Below are positions 21,678-33,057 of a DNA stretch of 64,000 nucleotides, one piece after another. Origin of the DNA: Tetmemena sp. SeJ-2015 (taxonomy: Eukaryota; Ciliophora; Spirotrichea; Sporadotrichida; Oxytrichidae); assembly GCA_027382625.1 (NCBI GenBank), contig JAJKFJ010021566.1, positions 1-64,000 of the forward strand. The letters run 5' to 3'. The position numbers and the translations under genes are program-made. How positions within the stretch are numbered: the first letter of the stretch is position 1; each line of letters opens with the position of its first letter. The notes under the pieces are model-generated. The model was given only the letters and a program-made list of their open reading frames with translations, did not search any database and was not told the origin of the DNA.

Positions 21678-22814
21678 CTCATTTAGCATAGGATGTTGCA
21701 TCTCTAGCTTGGTTTGCTGTTGTATTATTTACCTTGCATCTTATACGACCTCAGATTTGAATCTAGCAAATGCACACTCCATCTTTACATCTTCCAAAAA
21801 TGCTAACTCATAGCTCTCAAGCATTAAATATAATTCTACTATGCTTTTAATTGACTTTCGATTCTTCAGCATTAAAACTCCGAGTTCTTTGACATAGAGA
21901 GTGGCTGCAATTTCCTTGAGAAATTCTTCGAATATGACAATCGAGTATATGAGTTTCCTTTCCCTTCTGAATAGTTCCATGAGCTGCTCATTCTCGAGTG
22001 TCAACATATTCACTCTCTCAGTCAATTAGAAAGTTAGGAAATCCTCTTCATAAAAATGAAAATCTATTAATCTTTATAACAACAATTATTCTCTTGCCTC
22101 TCTTTCTTGACTGCATTGACTAGAAGTGTGAGCTTCTTATTCTAGAGATGCTCTTCAATCTTTTCCTGTACTTGCCTGAGAATGGCTAAGAACTAGCTTG
22201 GATTAGAGAAACTAAGGTAGTGGTGGTTGTGTGAAGAGTACTGAGTGGGTAGCTCCCACAAGAATATGTGCAAGAGAGTTGCCTTTGCATGCAGCTGATC
22301 CATCATGTTGTACTCCTCATCCAGTCTTGCTGGGTAGCTAAACAGTCTACTTATGATGCCCTATAAAAGTGAGATTAAAAGGTTAAACATCTGGACTTAC
22401 TGTGAGAACTAGGTTTTCCTCTGGAGAGTTGACAAGGAAAGTTTGCAGTTTGAGGGCGAGTTAGCGGATGAAGTCTCCTTGCTGGCTAAAGGTGGAGGGA
22501 TCTATGCGCTCCACTTAATCTATATCTGTGTTAGCTGAGAAGCTTTGGCGTTTCAAGGGAGGTGAGTTGTTTGAAGCGTAGGAATCATCAAAGTTCAGTT
22601 TCCTCGCTGCTGAGTTCTGATTCTGATCAATTAAGATTCAATAAGCATAGATAGTGTTTGAGTATCTCTAAATAATTCTATCTAAGAATACTCTTGATAA
22701 GAGACTAGAATGATCTTCTTTCTTATTTTGAAGTAACAATTTGAAATAAAACACTTTTGCAGGTTGTTGCTCCAATGGTTTAATAATTTGATAGGTTGAA
22801 TATTTCTTCTTCAT
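21678..22814 (-). CDS. Unrecognised helical protein
   Basis: ATG at 22,814 (MKKKYSTYQIIKPLEQQPAK) and TGA near 21,678. The N-terminal part is polar (RKLNFDDSYASNNSPPLKRQ), followed by helices LALKLQTFLVNSPEENLVL, an intron at 22,361-22,400, then GIISRLFSYPARLDEEYNMM, FLAILRQVQEKIEEHL, an IES, and VNMLTLENEQLMELFRRERK, FEEFLKEIAATLYVKELG, LMLESYELAFLEDVKM. It has the look of an all-helical protein of about 320 residues. An in-frame TGA near 22,645 marks another unresolved IES between the first segment and the RKLNFDD stretch. The start is shared divergently with the FHIP-like gene 52 bp away. No family was recognised. Confidence 0.65.
22020..22102. other. IES, pointer GAGAG
   Basis: CTCTC at 22,015-22,019 and 22,098-22,102. 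Excision gives NAVKKERVNMLTLENEQLM and removes an in-frame TGA. Confidence 0.75.
22361..22400 (-). other. GT-AG intron (40 nt)
   Basis: Begins GTAAGTCCAG and ends TTTATAG on the gene strand. Joins EENLVLT to GIISRLFSYP. Confidence 0.8.
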
Positions 22815-22865
22815 AATATCGTCATTATAATAATTCAGTAAGAAGCAACAGTAGTAGAAGTAATA

Positions 22866-25800
22866 ATGGCTGACAAAGCAAATAGCGGCAACAGATTAAC
22901 TAGCTTCTTTAAGGGGCTCATGGGTAACGGAGAGGAAAAAAAATCCACTAAGGAAGAAAGGAAAGCGCAAGATGCAGGCCTCTAAGCGTAAAGCAGCAAG
23001 GGAACGAGATAAGGTGGTGGAGTGTTGTAGCAATTTTAAAATCAGGGCAGCAGAAGTAATACTATTCATTTAGTTTTTGTTAGAAACGATGGAGGTCTGA
23101 GAGATCAGCGCAGCTCTTAGCAAAGCAATAATCCATCTAACTACTTGCCAAACAATTAATCCTATAATTTATTTTGCCTTCACCTCGTACTGGAGGAGTG
23201 TAAAACTAAAATATCGAGACCTCTAAACTTATTTAAGTTCATGAGATGATCTAAAATTAAATTTTATGACTCTCTAATTCGTTGAGTTTAGCTAAGTGAG
23301 GAACAGAGAATCCACTTTGGGGAAGGCAACAGCCCTAGCATCAAACTTCTTTTCGAATCCTTAAAGGAAGCAAGTAGTTCAAACTGATCTGGAAATTCTG
23401 ATAGAGAGCTGGACCAGGTTCAGGGGCGAGCTTGACTCTTAATATATACCGCTTTCTATCTATCTTTCTTTATAATTGATTATGACAAATTGCTGATGGA
23501 CCCAACTTTGCACTAGAATAATCCAAAGCAAGTGATCGAGAACAAGTTGAAACCCAGGCTTTAAATAGTACTCGATCTACTGCTGAAGGAAGACTAAAGG
23601 AATTATAAGACACGCACCATTGGTGACTGTTTGGAGTACCTCCTTAAGGAAGGTCTGCTTCAGGAATTAGTAGCCTATGGCAAGAACGACTAACCTCAAC
23701 AACAGAGTAAATTGCAATTTATAATATTTTCAAGGGGTGTTCGTGATTAGCTTGAAATTCATTTCGTTTGTCCTGCTGGATATTAAGTCAGCACACATCA
23801 TCAATCATAAGGAGGTGCACCCAGCCATCACTCAACTCATGGCTCATATCCACATCTCAATTAAAAACAACATGCTTGACCTCCACTATGACAATTCCGA
23901 ACTCAAACGATTCATTATAGAGTTCATCAAGTCACTAACCTGCAAAATCTATGAGCAGCCATTGCTAGTCAGTCTTCTATTCACAGACTCTAGAGTGGGC
24001 AAGAAGAAGGGTGCTTATCTACCAATGAGCATCCTGCTTCTACTTTTAATAAAGGAGGAGGTGTACGAATAGGAGGAACTCAAACTTAGTCTGAGAGAGG
24101 CCATATTGATGCATCTAAAACTTAACAACAGAGAAATCCTGAGATACATAATGGAGGAGTCAGAAATTTGTGTCATTCTTGTAGCCAAGCTCTGCTGCTA
24201 CTTCCAGGCACTCCCACTTGAGGTAGAGCTTATCTCAAACAATCAAGTCACTTCTCAATTCCCAGAGGATGAAGACTCCAAGTTTTTAGCTGAGCTGAAC
24301 CTGAACGAATAGATATAGTAAATATTCTCTCAGGACACTCGAGAGCAGCATCCTGAGTTTCGAGAATTCGTGAAGTTCCTCGCCTTCATCAATAAATGCT
24401 CCTTGGTCATCCTCCACTCTGGAAAACTTATAGATAACCTCTGCACTGAGATTTTCAACCAACTGCTTATAAATCTGGTTTTTCATGAGTTTAGTATATG
24501 AACATGCTTCTAGAGCACATACAGCAGAGATTGCTCAGAAGTGAGAAGCCTAGACTTATTCGAACGACTCTGCAGTATCTAATCCAAATACTCTCCATGT
24601 TCACTTGCTCTAAGTTAGTTAAAGCAGTCTACTATCTTAATAATAAATGATTGTAATAGAATTCTTTCAGCATTATTCGATCTAATGATTGGCTTCCCGG
24701 CATCGATGCTGCCTGAAGATCCAGACTCAGAGGAGTATTAAAATGCGAACGGCCGTCAATCACTTCTCAGCATAAATAAATTCGACGATCTACTATCTTC
24801 GTCAGATCAATCTTCTAACTCACTTCGTTAAGGCGGGGGTGGCAATAATTAAAGCATGGTTTTGAATCTAAACCGAATGTCTACAATCAGCTCCAAGCTC
24901 CACCTCCCAACGCCATTTTGGGGGACATCAAAGAGGAGGCTCTAACAATTTCAGTGAGTCCAATAGCGCCCGCAGTAAGCCAACTGCAGCCAGTGAGCTA
25001 AGCTTGAAGATTTCTCGCTTAAACTTCGAATAGAAGAATATGAAGTCAAGCTATGCTATAAATAATCCATTCATGCCTCCTCTCTAGTCTCCTCTGCATG
25101 AAAGAGCAGCCAGGATGAATGATCTAATTGATCAAGTAATAGGGTCTGGCGTTTTCATAGATGAAAACGAAAGCTTAGACAACTATGGTTCATAATCTAG
25201 TAGGAGAGGAGGCTAGGCAGATCCATTTAGCTCAGCGGAGGATCTTAATACTCAGTACAAGTTCTCTCACCACCGTCCAAAGCAACTGCTCTAAACTCTA
25301 TTCCGCTGCCTTCATAAAAAGGAGGAGAAGTTGGGCTTTACAGTTTTGAAATTTTTAGACCTTATCCTAGAGAAGAACGTCCCAGAGCTCAATGATATGC
25401 TCTTTATGCAGTCTCTTTAAAAGTTTGTCTCTACTAGTGTTCAAAACTAAGAATATTTAATGTGAACTTATATTTTCAAGGCCTCAGTAATCAGCAATCA
25501 ATATGCATGAGTTCACTCCCTTAGCTGCAGGAGAAGTTCTTGAAGATGTTCCCCTCAGCTAAGTAGTTCGTGTTTAATGGGCACTAAAATAGCTACAAGG
25601 AGATGAACGACCTACTTGCTAGTTAAATGCTCAAGCTCTCAGATGCTTGCAATGCCACAGTTAATGAACTCAATCTCATGGCCAATGAAGACCCATCCAA
25701 TCATTGCTCTAAATGGTTCCTTACACTCTAAAGAGTGTAGATTAATTGAATGGGATGAAGGAGTAGGTAGATGTGTTTAGTTACTTGGTGCACAGTGACC

Positions 25801-26078
25801 ACTGTATGACTTTAGCTGAGTTTGATAGCTAGGTGCTGCAGTCTCCCAGATAGCATGTGTCCAGTTCAATATCTTAAATGGGTAAGTACAGTTCTGGAGA
25901 GAGAAAACTGCTCCCGACCACCTATAAGATCACTGAAGCGATTACTGACTACACTTTGGCCACTGAGGATGACGAGGACTTCAGACTTGATAACCCACCA
26001 TTCCACTCCAGAGATCAGAATCAGAAGTAATTTTTCTGTTTTGCATGCATGAAATAGTTGACTTTAGAATTTAAATGA
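22866..26078 (+). CDS. FHIP/RAI16-like protein (Hook-adaptor family)
   Basis: ATG at 22,866 (MADKANSGNRLTSFFKGLMG) and TGA at 26,076-26,078. The conserved N-terminal region is clear: KPRLQIVLDLLLKED, TIGDCLEYLLKEGLLQELVAYGKND, VHPAITQLMAHIH, ELKRFIIEFIKSL, KKGAYLPMSILLLLLIKEEV, ILRYIMEESEICVILVAKLCCYFQALPLEV. This order and spacing resemble FHIP (FTS-Hook-interacting, RAI16-like) proteins, which link vesicle cargo to dynein through Hook. A Ser/Asn-rich linker follows (about 24,750-25,250), then a second helical region with QLLQTLFRCLHKKEEKLGF and FLDLILEKNVPELNDML, and an acidic end LATEDDEDFRLDNPPFHS. The frame breaks at several points (about 23,270, 23,700, 24,480, 25,450, 25,760), where unresolved IESs are expected. 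Family assignment is by pattern only. Confidence 0.65.
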
Positions 26079-26145
26079 TGATCTTAATTATCTTCTTATT
26101 AAAAATGCAGCTGTTAAATTCGTAATTAAAATATTAAGAAAATAA

Positions 26146-28196
26146 ATGAGTTCATTTGGAGCAACTTTTGGTAACTCCAGAGGCTTCGCCAAAGCTCCAG
26201 GCGGCGGAGGTGGTGAGAGACTAAATGATTCTTTTGACAGAGACTCTGTGGACTTTGGCTTTAACAATAATGATCTGAGTCATGATCTAGGAGGAGGAGC
26301 CTATGGGAGTAACTAATTTAATAAGACTTTGAAGAAGTAGAGCAAATAAGTTTGATATCCATATATTCTTATTGCTAAAGAGCAACTAGGATCCAAAGTC
26401 TAATCTAAGAGCGTAGTTTGATCGCTAGGGGATGAATGGACCTCCTCTCAAGTCAAGTATATCAGACATTGTTGATAAGAACGAACGTGATGCTATCTAC
26501 CGTTCATCTATGCTCCCTGGTGGTTACTATGCAGGGGGACTTAACGTTCCAGGCCAGTCCTTGCAGCCGTTTATTGTAAATCCAGGCAAGACATCTGGTC
26601 CTATGGCTGCTGACGATACTTTCATGCACAGAAGTGGGGCCAATCTCTTTATGGGGTCAAACCTAGGCTCCCCAATTGGTTCTCCTTAGAAAGAATAAGC
26701 TATGGAGAGCTTCAGAAAGTTCAAGCCTCGTTCTGAGAAAGCCAAGCTAAAGAAGACTATGCTTGACGAGGTCAAGGATTTCTAATACAATCCTAAGAAG
26801 TTTATGTGCCGCAAGCATAAGAATTAGGAGGTGCTGTTCTGTTGCTCCATAAATGAAGTTTTCTATTGCAAACTTTGTCTCTCTGGTCATCAGGGGCATG
26901 ATGATGTAGTATTGAGTGAGGTCTGCGCTGACATTCAAAGAGAAGTAATCAAGATGAAGCACTAATATAAAGCTAAGAAGGAGTTTATGATTAACAAGCT
27001 TGATGAGCATCAATCTCGTCTTGAGGCTTTATTCAAGGTTTACTATGACACACTGGATGAAAACAGGTAGTAGATTTTGGGTCAAGAATATTAGCTGCGA
27101 GAGAATATGGACTTCTTCGAGCGAACTATTTCTGAACTGATGCGAGATGTGAGGCACTACAATTAAGTGGAGTTCTATCATGAGTAGGAGCATCTGAAGT
27201 AAAAATTAAGGGAGGTGAGGGACAAACTCAAAGCTTTTAACTTGTACATGCCCAAGTATGCACTACAAATTGAAGACTTGAGCCTGGCCATTAACCAAAT
27301 TAAGGTGGATATCAAAGAGCGAGTGCAATCATTTATCAAGGAGACAAGTCACACCTTTGCCCTTGACAACTACCAATACATTCTGAATCAATAGCAAAAC
27401 CCTGAGATTTCAAAGGTCTACAAATAACTTGGACCCTTCGACTTTCTATGTGCAGAAGATAGATGAAGAATCAGCAGACACCAAGACCATGCTGTTGAAG
27501 TTTGACAGTAGAAAGAGCGGTACTCAGTTTAGAGGAGAAGTTTCACAGATGACTAACAAGCCAGATGGAAGAGGATCAAGATTTTCCCCAACGGCTCCAT
27601 CTATGAGGGATTCTTCGCTGATGGCCACTGTCATGGAATTGGTAAACCAAGGATATATAAATTCATTCTTCTTAATTTTTTGTAAAAGTATTTAGAGGAG
27701 TGACTTCAAGGGGAGAGGTATATCAAGGAGAGTTTAAATTTGACGTGATGGAAGGTAAAGGCTTCTTCCAGTGGCCAGATGGTCGTATGTATGAAGGCGA
27801 TTGGAAGGCAGGCAAAAAGAATGGATAAATTCAACTTTAATAATCTTATTTTTGCATTTTAATGGTCATGGTAAATTCTTCTGGCCCAACGGACAGGTAT
27901 ATGATGGAGAGTTCAAGGAGAACGAATGCAACGGAAACGGCATACTCCACTATCCTGATGGAAAAAGACTAGAGGGAATATGGAGAAACGGCAAGAAGCA
28001 TGGCAAGGCTGTCTATGTATGGCCTAACGGCGCTCGCTATAACATCTACTACATCGATGGCAAGAAGCAAGGGGAGGGCATGCTTGAGGGCGCAGAGGTG
28101 TCTTTGGACTAACTTAAGGAAAACTATTAGTCACTTGCTAAAAAGTCTCTAGCAGGAAAACAGCTGCTAAACATGAAGCCAACTTCTATTTACTGA
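26146..28196 (+). CDS. B-box zinc finger protein with C-terminal MORN repeats
   Basis: ATG at 26,146 (MSSFGATFGNSRGF) and TGA at 28,194-28,196. After a Gly/Asn/Ser-rich leader comes a B-box-like finger: MCRKHKNQEVLFCCSINEVFYCKLCLSGHQGHD, with the C/H pattern of B-box 1/2. A coiled coil follows (REVIKMKHQYKAKKEF, LKQKLREVRDKLKAFN). The C-terminus carries five or more MORN repeats: IKIFPNGSIYEGFFADGHCHG, GEVYQGEFKFDVMEGKGFF, WPDGRMYEGDWKAGKKNG, GQVYDGEFKENECNGNG, PDGKRLEGIWRNGKKHG. MORN repeats attach proteins to membranes or the cytoskeleton. Two single-base frame changes flank 27,425-27,575, one just before NLDPSTFYVQ and one inside the first MORN unit; together they cancel. They look like sequencing indels. 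An interruption at about 27,645-27,695 is probably an IES or intron, not resolved. Confidence 0.85.
26346..26385. other. IES, pointer AGAGCAA
   Basis: AGAGCAA at 26,339-26,345 and 26,379-26,385. Excision gives TLKKQSNQDPKSNLRAQFD. Confidence 0.85.
27825..27865. other. IES inside a MORN repeat, pointer AATGG
   Basis: AATGG at 27,820-27,824 and 27,861-27,865. Excision gives WKAGKKNGHGKFFWPNG, a perfect MORN unit. Confidence 0.9.
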
Positions 28197-28350
28197 ATTA
28201 TCTCCAAATAAAAAAGCCAATTTTTAATTATATCCCCAAAAACATCATTTCTCTCTCCATTGCATTATGAAACATGGAAAGCAATCAAAAAATAAATGTA
28301 ATAGATCAGTAGTCAGTAAATCATCGCTAGAATTCGTCAATGAATCTTCT

Positions 28351-28870
28351 TCAAAAGATAGTTCCATTTCCAACTACTTCAATCATGTTGAAGAGAGTCT
28401 TGATAGATGTGAATGCAGCAATAAATAGATCCCAGGTTTCTCTGTACTGGTTGTAAGACTGAGAAGCCATGTAGATGCCAGTTGTTGCCTGCCAAACTTT
28501 CAAGATCTAAACCAGCTCCAAAGTCTTAGCATAGCTGTTTCCCACAACGCACTGATAAATAAACATTAAAAAGTATTATTATTCTTTAATGTGTTAACTG
28601 CCAGGAGTAGAGAGCTTGAAGACCGATTTGGATGACATCGGGAATGGGTCCTATCACACGCTCATAGATGTTATAGCCGTCATGAGTGATCCAAGTATAG
28701 AGGGAGAGCCCACTTCCCATGAATTCAATCCCTGCCTCATCACACTCATTCAGCCAGGTGTCGGCTGCATACCCCATTCCTGCTATAGCTCCAAATACCA
28801 AATCATAGTAATCACCTGTTTCCAACTTTTGCACTAGGTTCTGTTCTTATTCAAAATTATATATAAAGTA
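28351..28870 (-). CDS. Unrecognised protein
   Basis: Ends at TGA 28,351-28,353. The 5' part reads LVQKLETGDYYDLVFGAIAGMGYAADTW, then LNECDEAGIEFMGSGLSLYTW, YERVIGPIPDVIQIGLQALYSW, an IES, and CVVGNSYAKTLELVQILKVW, GIYMASQSYNQYRETWDLFI, SIKTLFNMIEVVGNGTIF. The composition is unusually rich in Gly, Tyr and Trp and mildly hydrophobic, suggesting a secreted or membrane-associated fold. No start codon is clear; the frame stays open upstream to beyond 28,960, but that stretch is too AT-rich to trust. The family is unknown to me. Confidence 0.6.
28555..28600. other. IES, pointer CAGT
   Basis: ACTG at 28,551-28,554 and 28,597-28,600. Excision gives GLQALYSWQCVVGNSYAK. Confidence 0.85.
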
Positions 28871-29219
28871 TGTATAATAGTCTGTTAGAGACTTTATTTC
28901 AAAGGATATTAAACTTCTTCGTTGTAAATTCCTGATTGCAAAGTTGATTTTTATTATTAAATCTCTGTTTTTGAAGTAGATTAAGATTAGATATTAGCTC
29001 CAAATAGAGCGAGTGAGATAACTGAAAATGCCAAAAGCTATTTCACCAGAGAGGACCTCCTCACAAGTTTATTCGTTTTCATTTCTAAACTTATCTAAAA
29101 TTATTTTTAATTCCTCTTATCTCAAATGAGTTCTCTAACGCTTCTCCGTCAGATATATTATGATAAGGAAGTAAATTGTAAAAGGGATATGTAAATTATA
29201 ATCAATAAATTTAAACTGA
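28871..29219. other. Intergenic stretch, no gene seen
   Basis: AT-rich spacer between the minus-strand gene at 28,351 and the plus-strand S/Q-rich gene. Nothing recognised. Confidence 0.4.
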
Positions 29220-32200
29220 ATGAACTACCAAGGAGACAGTGACGACTCTCACAAGTCCTCAGCCAACATGATGAACCCCTTTCTCAACTACAGACCTCCC
29301 TCAGACTAGTATCAGAACTAAGGCAGCTCCTCGCCTTTCAACTGCTTAGCTTCTAAGTCAGCAGCATCTCAAGAGAAACAAGAGGAAGCAAGTCATGACT
29401 CAATAAGCTCATCAGCCTACATGCTAACTAAAATGCTTTAGCCAAAAGGGAGCCTGGCATCTTTGAAGTCCTCCGACCAACACCTCCAAGCTAAGAGCAT
29501 CTGTTCCTCTTCAATAACCTAAAGTGAGCAAAGCAATGGGAAGAGTGAGGGACAATCGATGTGTTTAAAATTTAAAGTAAGTTTAAGAGTTCGATGAGAG
29601 ATTGGAGAGATTCTGAATCCCAAATCTCTGATTTCAATATCACCAAGGATCTGAGGGCTTACGATCTCTCCAAGATTACTTCAAAGACTTCACCCCAACT
29701 GATGGCAGAAGGAAAGTCAAGTGAGTACATGAACTCACAACAAAGGCCTTAGTTCTCAACTTTGACCAACCCTTTCCTGTAGAGTTAAAGCGAAAAGAAG
29801 AAGTCTTAAGATACAGAGATGGAAGAGGTCAAAGAAGAGGGATTTCAAAATCCTTTCTTCAATTCAGCAAGTTTGTCTTAGTCAAGGGGAAACCCTTCTA
29901 TAGACAACAATGCTACATTCAGAGAGCCATCATCCTTCAAAAGCTCAAAATAGAACTTGCCAACCCACTATTCAAGCAGATATAAGGCTAATTAAATATG
30001 TTTTCTATTCAACCTAGTATGATTCTATGAATCTGAGAACCCATGAGCAGAGCTGCAATATGACATCAGTTGGGAAACAGTTTGATACTCAAATTTTGAG
30101 CAGCTATCAGCCAAAAACTCCCTTCAACTATTCAGCTACGACTCAGCTTAAAAACTTTCTATTTCATCTAAAGTTTAAGCAAGCAGTGAGTAGCCAGGAT
30201 TAAAACGAATCCTATTATTAAATTAGAAAGTTAAATTCAGGACGCACACGACCGGCACTAGGCACCGGTCGCCCTTTCCCTGAAGACTTTCTGGTTTGGT
30301 AATCCATTGCCTGGTGGGTGAGTGCTTAAAAGAGGCAAGGGATAATGGCAGCCGAAGCCCTGGGGAAGGTGGTTGAGCTGCTCACTGGAGAGATAATCAA
30401 AGGTGAGTGGTTCCCACTCACCTTCCTAATCCTGTGAGGCGTGGAGGGACGAGATCTATGGGCAAACACTCAGTCATGCAGTTGGACAGCGAAGCCAGAC
30501 GCTACGGAGCAGCAACTTGCTCTCGGTCCGAAGCTACCGGATTTTTATTCTCCTTTTAGGTTTTTTTGGATGGTATGCAGAAGCCAGAGGCTTCTGCTCA
30601 GAATGTGAGGTGGCGGGGGTGCCACGTGTTTAATATCCCTATTCGGCTGATAGGTTTGTGTGCGTCAGATAAGTGCGTCACAGCAATATCATTGACGTCA
30701 CGGCCTATCTTATTTATGCCGGGGGCCCTTTAATTCCTTAATTATTATTATAAAACGAATCCTACTGCACTATCACCTCTTCACATCATCCAGACAAAGA
30801 TTATTCAAGATCACTGGCTCATCCTCTCATGGGCTCTTTCTCTTCTGATGGCTTGGCATTTTGTAATCCTCAAAGCGTCCAAGAAGAGATATCTTACAGA
30901 GATTAAGTCAAGAGGGAGCTCGAGATGCAAAGAGTTGCTAAGGAGCTTGCAATGAAGGACAAGGAGAGGAGAGACCTGGAGAGAAAGGTCAATGAGCTTT
31001 CTCTGTTCACAAAAGATATCAAAATCTTCGATTATCATATTCCAAACACTGGAGATGCCTTTGAAGACTCTTAGACTACTGCATCCCAAGAGGAGTAAAA
31101 AGTTGATTCAGAGAGCACAACTCTCGGCTTTCCAAATCGTCATCTGTATCCTGTATCAATATAAGAAGAGGATGAGGATGAGCAAAGTGACAAGGCCTCT
31201 CATCACATCACCTTTGATGAAGAAACTGGTTAGAGATTCATCACCAAGTACTATTTCTCATAACCACTTCCTCCAAGGAGTGATGATGACTCACTCAAGA
31301 AGATCTTCCATCCAGACTTCTTATTATGAATAAGCTATAAGTTTATCTTATTTCTAGGTTGAGGAAGTCGGCCAGCCAAAGCAAGAGAATTCCTCTCAAA
31401 TGATTTCAAGCGAGAGTGATATGCAAACGGCCTCTCACTATCTCTTCCCTCATGTCGACTCTTACATTTTGAACAGAGCTAAGATCACAAACAACCAAGC
31501 TGCTACTTCTTCTAAAGCCTGGGGTTAGAACAATTTCTCCCAGGATGCACAACTTCCTCTTTCTCAAGATGTCAACCAGTTGTGTACCATAGAAGATTCT
31601 CACTTTTTGGAGGATTCGACCAAATCAATTTGCGACTCAACTGAATCATATTCCCAATCTACTGCTGTTTTTGGCAATCACTATGAGAAATTCTCATCAT
31701 CTGAACCGACCACTTCTTCTGAAGCTGTTACAGCTCACTGGGGAGGAAAACCAAACTTCGCTGATGTTGAAATGGATTCGCATGAGCACCCTTATGAAGG
31801 GAATCAGCAAAGCAGCGAAATGAGATTTCAAGAACAGTCTCTCAGCCAATTTTCAACTCAAACCTTTGGGTAGGACTGTCGTGGTACAACTGCACTTCAG
31901 TTCGACAAGCCTGCTATATAATCTCAATAGATTAGAAACAGCTGGAACCATTTCGGGGATCACAAAGTGCCTCAGACTTTTACATAGCCTAATACGACAC
32001 GATCTACATTTAACAGCTCCTCTGAATTTGAGACTGCCGGTGGAGCTGCTCTAAGGAATGAGTAATCGTAAAGCACCATTTTCTACTCTATAAAGATAAG
32101 ATGGAAATTTTTGGCAATCGCTCTAGTTAGCACTGAACCACACTAACCTCTCTTAAGAAGAAGATTAGTATAAAGTGTGTGTGATTTCTAAAGCTTGCTA

Positions 32201-32809
32201 TTTATATCAAATTCAATTTATTTTATCAATTAAAATCAGCAAAATACTATTATCATAAATAAGTCAGCATTTCAATATGCTTGTTCTCGGAATGCTCTCA
32301 GAAACACTGCTGATGGGAGATCAGCTCCACTTTTTCCTCACTCTTGATTAAATTACGATAACTATCCTATAATTAATTCTGAATTTTCCACAAGAGCGTA
32401 AGTCTATTAAATTATCAATCGGTGATTTATTCTTAATTCTTGTAGTATCCTAATTAGCAATTCATTATAGAGTGACCTTTTGGAAATTGCAAAGCTTGTT
32501 CAGAAGAAATGTGAAGTTATGTGCATCAATTCTTAGCAAAGGCGACAGAGACAGATTGATGCCAAGGTATAAAGAACTTGGAGATAGTTGGTCTAATTTT
32601 TTATTGTAGATGCACTAGGAGTAGATGCGAAAGAATCTTGAGGAGTAGATGAAGGCTGCCAAAGAGTCAGCAAATCCCATTTTACAAATAATATTCTAAT
32701 CACACTTAAATTTTGGGTTATTTTGTAGGAGTCTGCTAAAGTCCCCGAGAAGTCCAAAAAGCAGAGGAAGCTTCAGCAAAACCAAGTCTTGAAGCAGCAA
32801 GCTCCATGA
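29220..32809 (+). CDS. S/Q-rich protein with coiled-coil C-terminus (possibly two genes)
   Basis: ATG at 29,220 (MNYQGDSDDSHKSSANMM). Long Ser/Gln/Asn-rich stretches (NQGSSSPFNCLASKSAASQE, FSTLTNPFLQSQSEKKKSQD) lead to a short coiled coil after the GC-rich insertion (RDQVKRELEMQRVAKELAMK). Then come acidic patches (QEEDEDEQSDKAS), more S/Q-rich sequence to about 32,060, and a C-terminal coiled coil LLEIAKLVQKKCEVMC, MHQEQMRKNLEEQMKAAKES ending KQQAP with TGA at 32,807-32,809. Resolved interruptions: IESs at 29,562, 30,215, 31,322 and 32,669; introns at 32,398 and 32,567. One in-frame TGA near 32,350, between PLFPHS and LNYDNYP, is unexplained, so the last 450 bp may be a separate gene. The frame near 30,005-30,030 needs another IES. 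No family recognised. Confidence 0.65.
29562..29596. other. IES, pointer TCGATG
   Basis: TCGATG at 29,556-29,561 and 29,591-29,596. Excision gives SEGQSMRDWRDSESQISD. Confidence 0.85.
30215..30764. mobile_element. GC-rich 550-bp hairpin-rich insertion, 14-bp direct repeat
   Basis: TAAAACGAATCCTA is repeated exactly at 30,201-30,214 and 30,751-30,764. Removing 30,215-30,764 rejoins SSQDQNESY to CTITSSHHPDKDY without a frame change. The insert is near half GC, far above the surrounding DNA, except for AT-rich ends. It holds at least four stem-loops: 30,249-30,255 with 30,265-30,271; 30,401-30,410 with 30,414-30,423; 30,577-30,585 with 30,589-30,597; 30,610-30,614 with 30,621-30,625. No long protein frame is convincing. 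It could be a non-autonomous mobile element whose target duplication now serves as the pointer, or an IES carrying a structured RNA. Confidence 0.75.
31322..31355. other. IES, pointer TTCT
   Basis: TTCT at 31,318-31,321 and 31,352-31,355. Excision gives IFHPDFQVEEVGQPKQE and removes an in-frame TGA. Confidence 0.8.
32398..32445 (+). other. GT-AG intron (48 nt)
   Basis: Begins GTAAGTCTAT and ends CTTGTAG. Joins INSEFSTR to AILISNSLQSD. Confidence 0.75.
32567..32609 (+). other. GT-AG intron (43 nt)
   Basis: Begins GTATAAAG and ends TTATTGTAG. Joins RQRQIDAK to MHQEQMRKNL. Confidence 0.75.
32669..32733. other. IES, pointer GAGTC
   Basis: GAGTC at 32,664-32,668 and 32,729-32,733. Excision gives MKAAKESAKVPEKSKKQ. 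Confidence 0.85.
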
Positions 32810-33057
32810 ATTTCTTCGCCATCCATCTGGGATCTGTAATTTTGGATTCTCTTCAGACACTCTCTTTGATTGGCTTTCATTTTTGAACGAGGAGTTGTCT
32901 TTAGAGAACTCCATTAGAATTTTAATTGAAATATAACTTATGAATTAATTATGAAAAGAAATAAATTGAATCCATTGAATGAATAAGTGATAGAAATTCT
33001 ATTTTAAGAAAGTAAAAAGAAAATTTTATATGGGCTATAATAAAATCTCTTTCCAAA

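Noticed and set aside
30240..30700. Group I intron or other ribozyme in the GC-rich element
   Set aside because: A GATAATGGCAGCC stretch faintly recalls a group I core, but the matching core elements are not recognisable. A 14-bp direct repeat at the ends also fits excision at DNA level better.
32696..32934. Minus-strand 72-codon frame overlapping the coiled-coil end of the S/Q-rich gene
   Set aside because: It overlaps a plus-strand coding end that is supported by introns and an IES; no family signal on the minus strand.
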